From Eucommia ulmoides (taxonomy: Eukaryota; Streptophyta; Magnoliopsida; Garryales; Eucommiaceae), in assembly GCA_016647705.1 (NCBI GenBank), contig CM028329.1:60033231-60097230 (forward strand): DNA of 64,000 nt, read 5' to 3'. Positions 23,410-33,930 of the stretch are shown in pieces. The position numbers and the translations under genes are program-made. Below the pieces are notes generated by a model that was not told the DNA's origin, made no database searches, and saw only the letters and a list, made by a program, of their open reading frames with translations. How positions within the stretch are numbered: the stretch's first letter is position 1; each line of letters starts with the position of its first letter.

Positions 23410-23655
23410 ATGAAATCTCAAGGCCTCAATGGGGATAATAGCTCTTTGGTTGATGAATCAAAGAGGACATTTGGAGAGAAATTCAAGCGAGGTTTTGAGG
23501 AAGCCATGGTGGCCATGGGTAGAAATGGTGATTTGGGTTCGAAACAGAAGGATTTTTCGATATGGAGAGAAATCGAGAGACGAAGAGGGAGAGGAACAGG
23601 TGTGGAGGATCCCATCAGAAAAATGATATTTTTGGGGTCGTGGAGTCACACATAG
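23410..23655 (+). CDS. Small uncharacterised 81-residue protein
   Basis: Intronless frame of 81 residues starting MKSQGLNGDNSSLVDESK and ending IFLGSWSHT. I do not recognise a named family. It is hydrophilic and mostly basic in the middle (EKFKRGF, EIERRRGRGTG), with no signal peptide or membrane segment and a short hydrophobic C-terminal tail. Support for a real gene comes from the TATA box and CT-rich leader just upstream and from protein-like composition over the whole frame. The overlapping frames on both strands are shorter and lack promoters. It could instead be a remnant of a larger gene. Confidence 0.5.
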   Translation: MKSQGLNGDNSSLVDESKRTFGEKFKRGFEEAMVAMGRNGDLGSKQKDFSIWREIERRRGRGTGVEDPIRKMIFLGSWSHT

Positions 23656-24134
23656 AGAATTTGATCTGATAACAGATTAAAGGACAGTCCAGTATACAAA
23701 GGTTCCCGACATCGCGGGATTCGGAGAAGATCAGTACGCAGTCTTTCCGCTATGCACAGATCGATTGTTTTCAAGATTTGAACCTTTATATTAGATTGAT
23801 CAGTGGAGTAAAATATTGGTGAACAATATACTAAATTTGTGTGGTGTTATTTGGAAGATAGTTAATGTTGAAATATGTATTATACAACATCATTTTATCA
23901 ATTATGTTCTCTATCTACAAAGAATAAAATTGTGAATTAACCTGTAAATATTATTTTGTTATATGATTGTGTGTATCTGCGAGTATTTATTGATTAGATT
24001 ATCTTTTAAAATTAACTTTATGATACATTTGGGTGATTCTATATAGACACTTATTTTTTAAAATAATAAAAATTATTTTAAAATTTAGTTTTTTACCCTT
24101 AACTAAATAAGATGATACCCTTCATTTATTCATT
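23656..24134. other. Intergenic stretch
   Basis: 3' flank of the small gene, then AT-rich sequence. No feature is recognised. Confidence 0.4.
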
Positions 24135-24660
24135 TTGTCAAATCCCACATCGATGTTAGTTCCTCCGATATCTCTTCGCAGTAGTTTGGCAAAGTTGATC
24201 ATGAGCATAAAAGGACGTGTTGAATCCCACACCACTTGTGTTACCTGCTCCTGAGTTATATATGAAGCATAGAGTAATCCTCATTTTTCAAGGCATCTCT
24301 TGAGAATGAGTGAGTTCCATTAGGTGTATATATTGTATTAAAACTAGGTGTTTTGTTTGATGTTGAGCCCTCCGATCTCTGTTCTCGATAGTTTTGCGAA
24401 ATCCATCATGTGCGGGAGTGGCATGTTAAATCCCACATCACTTGTGTTACATGATCCTGAGTTACATATAAAGTTTAGGACAATTCTACTCGTATAAGAC
24501 GTTCTATATGATATTAGAGGCAGACTTTTTGTCTAATGTTGGGCATGTTGAATTCCACATCAATATTGTGTCCCCTATATTCGTTCGTAGTGGTTTATCA
24601 AAGTTCACCTTGAGCGTCAAAAAATGTATTGAATCCCACGTCGGCGTTGGGCCTCACTTG
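24135..24660 (+). repeat. USE-TATA repeats upstream of FolD
   Basis: Two and a half imperfect copies of a repeat containing 'gttgaatcccacatcg', 'tttggcaaagttcacc' and 'cctgagttatatataaag'. The motif TCCCACAYCA/G at 24225-24234 and 24431-24440 is followed after 24 bases by a TATA-like sequence in both cases. TCCCACATCG is the core of the plant snRNA upstream sequence element (USE). Related units lie at 25320-25440, 25568-25690 and 44510-44840. The last copy ends about 110 bases before the FolD start codon, so it overlaps the probable FolD promoter. Confidence 0.7.
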
Positions 24661-24767
24661 TTGGGCTTAGGCCCAGGCCCAGCAGGTGCTCGTTGCCGAA
24701 GTGGAATCTCAACATCTGAACGAACGGTGAGCAAATTTTGAGTTCCATCCGTCCTCCTTTTACAGCA

Positions 24768-27700
24768 ATGGCGACGCCGACGCCCTCCGATTCCAAGGCT
24801 ACAATTATCGACGGCAAAGCAATTGCGCAGACCATCCGATCTGAGATCGCCGCCGAAGTTCGTCTTCTCTCTGAGAAATACGGCAAGGTCCACAGTTCTT
24901 TCTGGATCCTTATCTTTCCATGTATGTGTAGATGTGCAATCTAAGTCGAATTATTATATTGAATAGCTTTTTTATCTGATTCTGGCTATAGAATTTCTGA
25001 ATTTCTGATGGAATTCATAGAAATAGGATTTCTTAGCTTAGCTCGAGTAGTCTAAATTTACTAAAAACAGAGGGTTGAGCCTAAGTTAAGCTTATTTCTC
25101 GACTTCCAATCTTCAAGTAGCTTATTGCTTTGCTTCCTTAGTTGTAGTAAATCACTTCATATGATGATTTAATCAACAAATGAATACTTAAATGTTATTT
25201 TTATTGTTTAGATTCTGATGTTCTACACTGGCCAAGCGAATCTTTAAAGTGATTTTCTGTCTGGACTTGAAATTTACTTCATACTTCCCATTTGTTGAGT
25301 TCAGAATAGTTGTTGCATTTGTTCTTGTTGAATCCCAGTCCCTGCTTGTGTTAGCTGATCCCGAGCCATATATAAGTGTTGAGACAATCCTTCTCTTTCA
25401 AGGCGTCTAATGAGAGTGAGTTAGGCCCATTGGATTTCTATAGTTTTCATGGATTTGAAGCTCTATCATTTATTTCTGCTAAATAGTAATTTTAGAACTT
25501 GATATTTTGCATTTATTGCAAAGAGTCTTATATAGTGTTCATCTAGAGTTACTTTCCAAGTTGTATGTTGTTGAATCCCACATCGCTCGTGTTATCTAAT
25601 CCTGAGTTATATATAAAGTCGAGGGCAATCCTCCTCTTACAAGGCGTCTTGTGAGGGTGAGTTAGGCCCTATTGAGTTCCTACACATTTTGACAAATTAA
25701 TACACGCACACGCGCGCGCTCGCACATTTTTTTTTTTCTTTTCACATACATGGTTATGGTGTATCTACAACATATTGATTGAATTAACCCTGATAACTTC
25801 ATGTTTTTTAGGTTGCCGGACTTGCTGTAGTGATTGTTGGACATAGGAAGGATTCTCAAAGCTACGTGAGTATGAAGAGAAAGGCATGTGCTGAGGTTGG
25901 GATCAAGTCCTTCGACATAGACCTTCCTGAGCAAGTACCCGAGGCTGAGTTGATCAGCAAAGTTCACGAGCTAAACGCACATCCTGACGTTCACGGTTTG
26001 TCAGATAAATCCTCAAGTTCACTATTTTGTTGGTCAGTTTTTTATTTTTAATTTGAAAACACACGACCAACTTCACAATTTTCTGTAATCTGATTGTGAC
26101 TTTCATGTTCTTAAAAGGAAGGGATAATTGTAATTGTTGCAGGTATTCTTGTCCAGCTCCCTTTGCCAAAACATATCAATGAAGAAAGAGTCTTGGGAGA
26201 AATTAGCCTCGAGAAGGATGTAGATGGATTTCATCCTCTCAACATTGGCAAGCTTGCAATGAAAGGGAGAGATCCATTGTTCCTTCCTTGCACCCCCAAG
26301 GTAATAATATGTCTATAAAGATAACTAACTCTAAGGGTGTGTTTGGGTGAGTTGATTCTGATAATTTGTTACATTCTTGTCCCACATCGATCAATTGAGA
26401 GTCCCTAAATCACTATATAAATCAAAAGAGCTACTTCACTTAGCATAATATGGTTTTAAGTTGGAACCTCCTAACATGGTATTAGAGCCAAGGTTATGAG
26501 AATCCATCTCTCATTTTCTCATAGTCAAATCATCCATGGAAGCCGGGGGTTGCACATTTTTTATCATTCACTCGTAGTTAAATCATCCGTACAAATCGGG
26601 TTTTACAACTTTTTTATTATTCTCTCGTAGTGAAATCATCCGTACAAAGTAGGGGTTCATTTAAAGGACAGTTATTACATTCTTTTCCCACATCGATCAC
26701 TTGAAAGTTCCGAAACTACTATATAAATCAAAAAGCTACTTTACTTGGCACCAAATTGTTTTAAGTTGCACAAGTTAAAATTACTTGTTTGGCATATTCC
26801 AAAAGGAACTAGTAAAATTCCTTGGAATTTCAAAATGGGGTTTCAGGGGGATGTATACACGTCTCCATCTGGACATGATTTTAAGAATTAAAATTTCAAC
26901 TTATAAAAAATGGACCAAAACAACGAATTTGCGAATGATGGGAATTTAAAATTTAAAATTTTAAAAACACATTGTCTATTAATTCTATGAATATATCAAA
27001 TTCCGGCTCTGTTTGGTGTCATAGAATTGGGAGACCCAATTCCAATTCTATACGTATCAGAAAAATGTCATTACTTTGGTATAGAAAGTAATAAAAAAAT
27101 GCGGGAAATTGCGTCTTTTCCCTATTAAATTTTGTTACATTTCATAACTAAAATAATACCGTCAGCTTCATTGGAATTAGAAATCAATAATTTTGATAAT
27201 TTAAGTGGAGTTACAATTGATTTCCAACATACTACCAAACAATGAAATTCTAATGCCAAATCATTGTAATTCCAATTCCATTCGACCAAACACTACCGTA
27301 GGTCATATTTCCCCAATCTTTTGTGAAGAATGGCCAAAGAAAGAAACCTTTGGGTGGGGGGTTGGGGGGGTGGGGGGATGTTGTTTTAGGTTAGGAGGGG
27401 GGGGGGGATAGGGTAGAGTAGGGTAGGGGGAGGGGTCAAAAAATTGAGAATCCACTAATGGGGAGAAGTCCTTCCCGCATCGGCACTAATCTATTTTTAA
27501 CGTCTAATTAGATTGAGGAGTTATTCAAATTTAGAATAGAAGCTCGTTTTTTCTTTCTCTATAATAGAATCAAACACTACCTCAGGTCACATTTCCCCGA
27601 TCTTTTGTGAAGAATAGCTAAAGAAAGAAACCTTTGTTCCTCATCTTCAATGACATATTCATAACTTGTTGATTCAGGGATGTATTGAACTTCTAACACG

Positions 27701-30700
27701 CAGTGGGATTAGCATAAGGGGGAAGAGGGCTGTGGTGGTGGGTCGAAGTAATATCGTCGGATTACCTGTCTCTCTGCTACTTCTGAAGGCGGATGCCACT
27801 GTCACCGTTGTTCACTCGCATACTCCTGATCCTGAGAGTATCATTCGCGAAGCAGATATCGTTATTGCTGCAGCCGGACAAGCAATGATGGTAATTGAAA
27901 ACCAAAACTTTTTATTTATTTATTTGATCGATTTTATATTACTATTGAAATTATGATACTATCCTTAGTAGCCGCTTACTGTAGTAAGCAAGGTTTTAAA
28001 TTGCGTTATCAGGTAACGTAACGGTAACCGTAACGGTCACGATGAAATGGTATTGAGAGTATCAGCCTATCCGTAACACCTATCCGTAACAGTCGTGATT
28101 TTTTTAAAATCACCAGAAAATCCTAAAATACTGAATAATTATAATTGTTCTACTCATTTAACCCTTAATAAACACATTCTAATAGATATTATGATATTTA
28201 ACTATATATACAACACATTAAAAATATAAAATAGACTAAAAATAGAAATTAGGAGTTGTCGTATTGAACAGTCTTAAAAGAATAAGAGGTTGCACAACAT
28301 TTAATGAAAAATATGTTATACAAACATCATAAAAGAATAAATTGCACATCATATTACAAACATTACACTCAAATTCAATGATCAATATCAAACCAAATTG
28401 CTTGAAGGCTCTTCATAGTCCAAAGTTGGTTGGTTGGGCTAGAGGAGGAATGGAGAAGGGCTGGGTGCAAGGATAAAACTGAAGAGAATTAACTGTCAGC
28501 GTCAAATGATGAAGTATCAAACGTAACGGCCGTTGCACTAACATGGAACGACCATTAAACTCGTTACGGACCGATAATATACCGTTACATGTGAATCGAC
28601 CTGGAACTGATTTATTAGTCCAATAATATACGGTTACAGACCAATAATATACCCGTTACGGATCGATAATATACTGTTACAGGTTGCTTTGCACGTGAAT
28701 CAGCCTGGAATCGATTTATCGGCCCTTAACAGTAACAGAGAGCCAAATTCTTATTATGTATTAGTCGTTATGCTACGTAATGGCCGATAATTAAATCACT
28801 GATAGTAAGAATAACTCCAATGAGAAAAAAAAAAAAAAAAAAAAAAAAAAACGTCATTTTGGCTTGGGTGGAAATAGGGTGCCCTATTGGAAGAGCTAGG
28901 GCTGGCAATTCGTGTAACAGGTCATCACATGATAACACAATAAGGGCAAATACGAACACGACACAATAAGTATATCGTGTCAGACTATCCAAATACGAAC
29001 ACGACATGACACGATAATTTTTCGTGTTACACGAAAACACGAAACATGTTAGGTAAACACAACAAGATAAGATTATCTGATAGATTTTCATTACATGTTA
29101 ACCTACCCATTACATGTTAACGACCTGTTAAGGCCCCGTTTGGTAATCACTCTTATCCCAAAAATTCTCATTTCATTCCCAGTTTTTTATTGGGCATAGT
29201 GTTTAGTAACCATTTCCATTTTTTTGTTTTCGTTCCCATCTCATTTTAAAATAGAAATTGTGCTCATTTTTTCTTAAGGGTTGATAAACAAAAAAAAAAC
29301 ATTTAACACAATTCTCATCCCACTCCCAATAGGACACGCTGGGCATTTTTCAATTTGTTAAGTGAGATCACTCTTCAAGCTTTGTAAGCAACATTCTCTC
29401 CCCCTTTTTTTTCTTCGTTTTTCTTCTTCATCTTCTACTCGTGGGACGTCGTCGCCCCTCTTTCCCCGTCATCCGTCCTCCTCCTTCTCCTCGTCTGACT
29501 TCCTCTTCGTCTGCTTCGTGCCATCGTCTTCTTCTACTTTGTGGTTTGGTTAGGGTTTCGATTTTGTCTGCTTATAGGATTTCGATTTCAAAACAGGGTT
29601 TCGAGTGCGATTTCGTTCATCGTTTGGTTTGTCATCTTCTCCACGTTCGTCGACCGTGTTCGTCTGGTTTTCGATTTCGTCGACCGTGTTCGTTGTCTGC
29701 TTTTCAATTTCGAAATCGAAACTCGAAATCGATTTCGATTCCGAAATCGATCGATTTCGGATAGGGTTTCGAAATCGATTCGATTTCAATTTCAAAATCG
29801 GGGCTTGAAATCGATTTCGGTTTCCTATTTCGAAATCGAAATCGAAACAGAAACAGAAACAGATTTTCAATATCTATTTCGATTTCAATTTTGAAATCGA
29901 AATCGGAATCCGAGTGTTTATTCTTGGATTTGTAATTGTTGTTCTTGAATTTGTTCTTCGTGTTCTTGAATATTCTTAGATTTGTTCTTGAATTTGTTCT
30001 AGGATTTGTTTTTGAATTTGTAGTTTATTCGTTCTTAATTTCTAGGATAAAATCGTTACCAAACGTGATTTTGTTCCCAGATCTAAAAAAAAATTGTCGT
30101 TACCAAACGTCATTCTGTTCTTAAGAAGGAAACAAAATTCTCATATCATCCCATTCCATGGGATGAGAACAGAATTGGTTACCAAACAGGCCCTAAGTTG
30201 ACAACCTGTTAATAAAACCTATTTAAAAAAAATAAAAAACCTACTTCAACAAAAACAGAAGCGACGAATAGAAGATGAAGAAGAGACGACGAGAAGATGG
30301 TGAACAAATCTTCAAACAAACTCGTTTTTGAAATCAAAGAACATATTCGAAATTGAACCCTAAATCGGCATTTTTGAAATCGAAGAACAAATCCAAGAAC
30401 ATATTCGAAATCGATTTCGTTTTTGAAATCCAACCCTATTTCGGCAACAACGAACGAAGCGATGAACGTGTTGTTCGATTTCGATTTTTAAAATGAAATC
30501 AAAATCGAAATCACTCGAAGATCGGCGAAGAACGAAGAAGAAGACGACGAAAAACGAAGCAGAAGAACGAAATCAACGAAGAAGACGATGACGAAATCGA
30601 CGAAGAAGAAGAACGAAGAAGAAGCAAAAGATCGAAGCAGAAGAAGACGATAAACGAAGCAAAAGACATGAACGAAGAAGAAGCACAAAAGTAGAAGACG

Positions 30701-31647
30701 ATAAACGAATTATAAGACTAGATAAATTATAAGGTGTAAAAATATTCAATACATTATCGTGTAACCCATTAGGTCTCAGATTATCGTGTAATCTGAATAT
30801 ACGAAATTCTTATTGTGTCTTATCAAGTACCCTATCGACTTATCAGGTCAGCCCGACAACCTGCATTATTCCTTATCGTGTTACCGGGTCAGATACGATA
30901 ATGACCCGTTACCTGATAAGTAAAACCTATACTTAATAATTTCGTGTTGGTTTCGTGTCATCGTATAAATACCCGTTTTGTCAGCTCTAAGAGCCATCAA
31001 AAGATTCATTTTGTTTATTTGTATAGTTCCTACCAATAATGTCTGTGAAGGTTAGGTAAAAAGTAACCATCAATTTACCTATTCAACCTCGGAAACACCT
31101 ACTCCAACCCACCATGCAAAGTACTTAAAATTATATGTTTATTTTTAAATCATATTTTTTTTGACTTGTTATTCTTTATTATTATAAAACTACTTTTCTA
31201 AAGTGCCAACAAACGTTACTTCTAAAATTAAAATTAAGTACATTTTTGTTTGAAAGAACCTTACGAAATGGTACCTATTCTAATTTCCTATTGTGTTTGG
31301 ACTTTGGAGTATATTTCTTATTTTTTATTAGTCAAAACACTATTCACGAATGGGGTTGAATATATTTTATGTATATATTCTCTTTTTTTTCTTCTTCTAT
31401 ATACAAAATATTATAGATTAAAGGCAATTGGATCAAACCGGGGGCAGCGGTTATTGACGTGGGAACAAATGCCATAGACGACCCGAGTAGAAAATCGGGA
31501 TATAGACTTGTGGGAGATGTTGAATTTCACCAAGCGTGTAAGACTGCTGGATGTATAACTCCGGTTCCCGGTGGCGTGGGACCCATGACCGTTGCCATGC
31601 TTCTCCAGAACACCTTGGAAGGCGCCAAGCGAACGATCAGGTGCTAA
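24768..31647 (+). CDS. FOLD2: Bifunctional methylenetetrahydrofolate dehydrogenase/cyclohydrolase
   Basis: Converts 5,10-methylene-THF to 10-formyl-THF in two steps in one-carbon metabolism. Exons are 24768-24887, 25812-25995, 26143-26300, 27678-27890 and 31417-31647, all with GT..AG borders, joining to 301 residues, which matches plant cytosolic FolD. The catalytic pair Tyr58...Lys62 lies in [10 protein letters not shown]. The substrate-loop signature [12 protein letters not shown] is at 128-139. The NADP-binding GRSNIVGLP is at 176-184, and PGGVGPMT at 276-283. No transit peptide is seen, so cytosolic, like Arabidopsis FOLD2 (symbol by similarity). Introns 3 and 4 are inflated by a TRIM, MITEs and DNA transposons, but all splice sites and frames are intact. 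Confidence 0.96.
25320..25690 (+). repeat. Two USE-TATA repeat units in FolD intron 1
   Basis: Units at about 25320-25440 and 25568-25690. The second has a perfect TCCCACATCG (25576-25585) and TATATAAA starting at 25610, exactly 24 bases later. It is followed by 'aaggcgtcttgtgag' and 'tgagttaggccc' and a T-run near 25687. The first unit has a degenerate element (tcccagtccc). Both lie in sense orientation relative to FolD. Confidence 0.75.
26367..26780 (+). mobile_element. TRIM element in FolD intron 3
   Basis: A terminal-repeat retrotransposon in miniature, about 0.4 kb. The first terminal repeat is 26367-26475 (TGTTACATTC ... CCTAACA), followed directly by a primer-binding site TGGTATTAGAGCC (iMet-like, 26476-26488). 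The second terminal repeat is about 26672-26780. Both repeats carry TCCCACATCG followed after 24 bases by TATATAA (26380/26414 and 26686/26720). It has no coding capacity, as is normal for TRIMs, and looks structurally whole. Target duplications are not clear. The two repeats differ at many sites, so it is not recent. Confidence 0.75.
27003..27302. mobile_element. MITE in FolD intron 3
   Basis: About 300 bp with inverted ends: 'ctctgtttggtgtcatag' at the left and 'ttcgaccaaacactacc' at the right, enclosing 'attccaattct' motifs on both arms. No clean target duplication was found. Confidence 0.5.
27290..27636 (+). repeat. Direct 65-bp repeats flanking a G-rich tract
   Basis: The block 'tttccccaatcttttgtg' plus 'aaagaaagaaaccttt' at 27290-27352 recurs at about 27572-27636 with few changes. 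Between them lie the G-rich tract and about 140 bases of plain sequence. The second copy ends about 40 bases before exon 4 of FolD. Confidence 0.75.
27353..27436 (+). other. G-rich tract with G-quadruplex potential
   Basis: About 84 bases with many runs of 3 to 12 consecutive G on the coding strand, separated by short loops. It lies in FolD intron 3 about 240 bases before the exon 4 acceptor, so the RNA as well as the DNA could fold. Confidence 0.7.
27991..28802. mobile_element. Mutator-like non-autonomous element in FolD intron 4
   Basis: 812 bp with 9-bp target duplications tagtaagca (27982-27990) and tagtaagaa (28803-28811), one mismatch. The ends are imperfect inverted repeats rich in 'gtaacg' and 'taatggccgataa' motifs. 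The interior holds repeated 'accgataatata' and 'ccgttac' motifs. The 9-bp duplication suggests a MULE. No transposase. Confidence 0.7.
28899..30988. mobile_element. hAT-like element in FolD intron 4
   Basis: About 2.1 kb including a nested insert (29132-30193). The left terminus is GGGCTGGCAATTCGTG, and the right terminus is the reverse complement of AGAGCTGACAAAACG. The 8-bp target duplications are aagagcta (28891-28898) and aagagcca (30989-30996). The subterminal regions carry many 'cgtgttacacg', 'aacacgacac' and 'cccgttacc' motifs, typical of hAT transposase-binding clusters. The interior (30240-30700) is a gaa/acg-rich low-complexity block with no transposase. Confidence 0.75.
29132..30193. 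mobile_element. PIF/Harbinger-like element nested in the hAT element
   Basis: 1062 bp flanked by TAA (29129-29131 and 30194-30196). The ends are GGCCCCGTTTGGTAATCA and the reverse complement of GGGCCTGTTTGGTAACCA. The interior has CT-rich sequence (29390-29530), then a long run of 'gatttcgaaatcgaaa' palindromic motifs (29570-29910), then 'ttgttcttgaatttg' repeats. The open frames there are low-complexity and not genes. Confidence 0.75.
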
Positions 31648-31755
31648 ACCTTCTCGTAACCTTTTTTTTTTTCAAATTTAATTAAGGAAGTTCCTTGTGT
31701 AGTTTTATTATGGTTTTTTGTACCATGATTTCAAAATGTTGTATGTTTTTGTTTC

Positions 31756-33930
31756 GGGATAAAATTAGAGAAATGCGACTGGCACCAATCTATATAATAA
31801 AGCGGTTTTTGCACTTTAGACCTCTGAAAGTTTTGGAAAAATTTCATTTTAGCCCTTATAATTTCAATTTGAACATAATAAACTTTGAAGTATCTAATTT
31901 CAGTCCTTCTGTCATTTTTGTGTAGAAATTAATCACGTGTCAAAAATAAAGCCATCCACGTGGGTGAATTTTGTGATAAAATATGACAGAAGGGCTAACT
32001 CGATATGATTTAGATATTTTCGGATTCAATGTGTTTAAATAGAAAGAATAGAGACTAAAGTGAAAATTCTCTAAAACTTCAAGAGTATTATAAAGTGCAA
32101 AAAAATTGTACTTTTATTTTTAAAACGGTTAAATTAAATTTAAAAATCAATATAGTAATTTTAGGTTTAATAAATCTTTAATTTTATTAAAAAATATATT
32201 TTATAATATAATTTATGTGAAAATAAAACAAATGGACAAAAATGTCAAATCAAAAAGGAAATAAGAAAACAAATTCACTTTTTACTTTTTGTCAATTCAC
32301 AAACAGAAGGTTTTCTGCATGGAATTCACATGTTTTAAGAAATCTCATTTAGATTTCTTCACAACTAATCATTAATTATTTAATATTTTAAAAAAATTAT
32401 AAAATTTTGCAGAATATGAGAAGCAACCTTCCAAAGAGCTTAAACATTTAGAATAATCATAGTTTTTTAATAGTTTTTAAGATCAGTGTGAAAGCTGTCT
32501 CCAGCTTATATAAAATTGCAAAATTTTTGAATTAATTATCATTTTGTTTTGGGATAAAATTAGAGAAATGCTATTGGCACCAATCTATATAATAAAGTGG
32601 TTTTTGCACTTTATACCTCTGAAAGATTTGGAAAAATTTCACTTTAGCCTTTGTAATTTCAATTTGAACACATTCAATTTTAAAATATTTAATTTCAATT
32701 CTTTTGTCATTTTTTAGAAGGAATTAATCACGTGTTAAAAATAAAATCATCCACGTGGGTGAATTTTGTGATGAAAAATGACAGAAGGACTAACTCGATA
32801 TGATTTGGATATTTTCGGATTCAATGTGTTTAAATTGAAAGAACATAGACAGAAGTGAAAATTCTCTAAAACTTCATGAATATAAAGTGCTAAAAATTGT
32901 ATTTTTATTTCTAATACAGTTAAATTAAATTTAAAAATCAATATAGTACTTTTAGGTTTACGAAATTTTTAATTTTATTAAAAAATATATTTTATAATAT
33001 AATTTATGTGAAAATAAAACAAATGGACAAAAATGTCAAATCAAAATGAAAATAAGAAAACAAATTCACTTTTTACTTTTTGTCAATTCACAAACAGAAG
33101 GTTTTCGGCATGGAATTCACACGTTTTAAGAAATCTCATTTAGATTTCTTCGCTAAGCATTAATTATTTAATATTTTGAAAAGATTCTAAGCCTATAGTT
33201 GGTAACCGTTTCTATTCTAACATTTTTAAAAATTCTATTTGGGAATAGCGTTTAATAATTTTTGTTTCCGTTTTCATTTCATTCCCATTTGAGAATTGTG
33301 CCCATTTTTTTCTTAAGAAATGAGAAATAAAAAAAAATTGTTTCTCATTATTCTCATTCCATTCCCAAAATACACCGTCACTGCTCACCTGCCAGCCGAC
33401 CACCGTCCGCCGCCGTTGCCACCGCCGCCGGCCATCTCTGGCGACCGTCCGGACGGAAAACTTCCCGGCAACTTCCGGCCGCCGGCCACTGTCACCCACC
33501 CGCCACCGCTGTCCGAACGTCGCCGGCGTCGACGCTGGAGCCACTGCCGTCCGGCCGGCGACGGCACCACTACCATCCGGCCAAAACAGAAAAAAAAAAA
33601 AAAAAAAAAGATTTTAGGATTAAATCGTTACCAAACACAATTCTCTTCCCAAAACACAAAAAAAAAAAAAAAATATCGTTACCAAACGCGATTCTACTCC
33701 CAAAAAGAAAATAAAATTCTCATACCAATACTGGAATGCAAACAGAAACAATTACCAAACGCCACCTAAAGTTTTGCAGAATATGCGAAGCAATCTTCCA
33801 AAGACCTTAAACATTTAGAACAATCACAATTTTTTATTAGTTTTTAAAATCAGTGTGAAAGCTGTCTCCAGGCAAAAATCTTGAATTAATTATCATTTTA
33901 TTTCCTTTCATTTTAAAATTCTACATTTTA
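31756..33930 (+). repeat. 795-bp tandem duplication downstream of FolD
   Basis: Copy 1 is about 31756-32550 and copy 2 about 32551-33930, both starting 'gggataaaattagagaaatg' and ending 'gtgaaagctgtctccag'. Copy 2 is longer because a PIF-like element (33191-33766) sits in it. Each copy contains a foldback MITE of the 'tttttgcactttagacct' family (about 31800-32110 and 32595-32905). No host gene is seen here. Confidence 0.85.
33191..33766. mobile_element. PIF/Harbinger-like element with GC-rich core (3)
   Basis: 576 bp with TAA target duplications (33188-33190 and 33767-33769). The left end is 'gcctatagttggtaacc' and the right end 'ttaccaaacgccacc', inverted. The GC-rich core at 33375-33585 resembles the reverse complement of the cores at 12270 and 19838. 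Copy 1 of the surrounding duplication shows the empty site near 32400. Confidence 0.8.

Noticed and set aside
24508-24741. 77-codon frame upstream of FolD
   Set aside because: It covers repeat sequence and the FolD leader. The FolD start at 24768 fits family N-termini.
25568-25690. A true U6 or other snRNA gene
   Set aside because: The USE and TATA fit, but the downstream sequence matches no snRNA I know and the unit is dispersed in several copies.
29362-30124. Arg/Phe-rich frames of about 60-117 codons
   Set aside because: They arise from the 'gatttcgaaatc' repeats of a PIF-like element within FolD intron 4.
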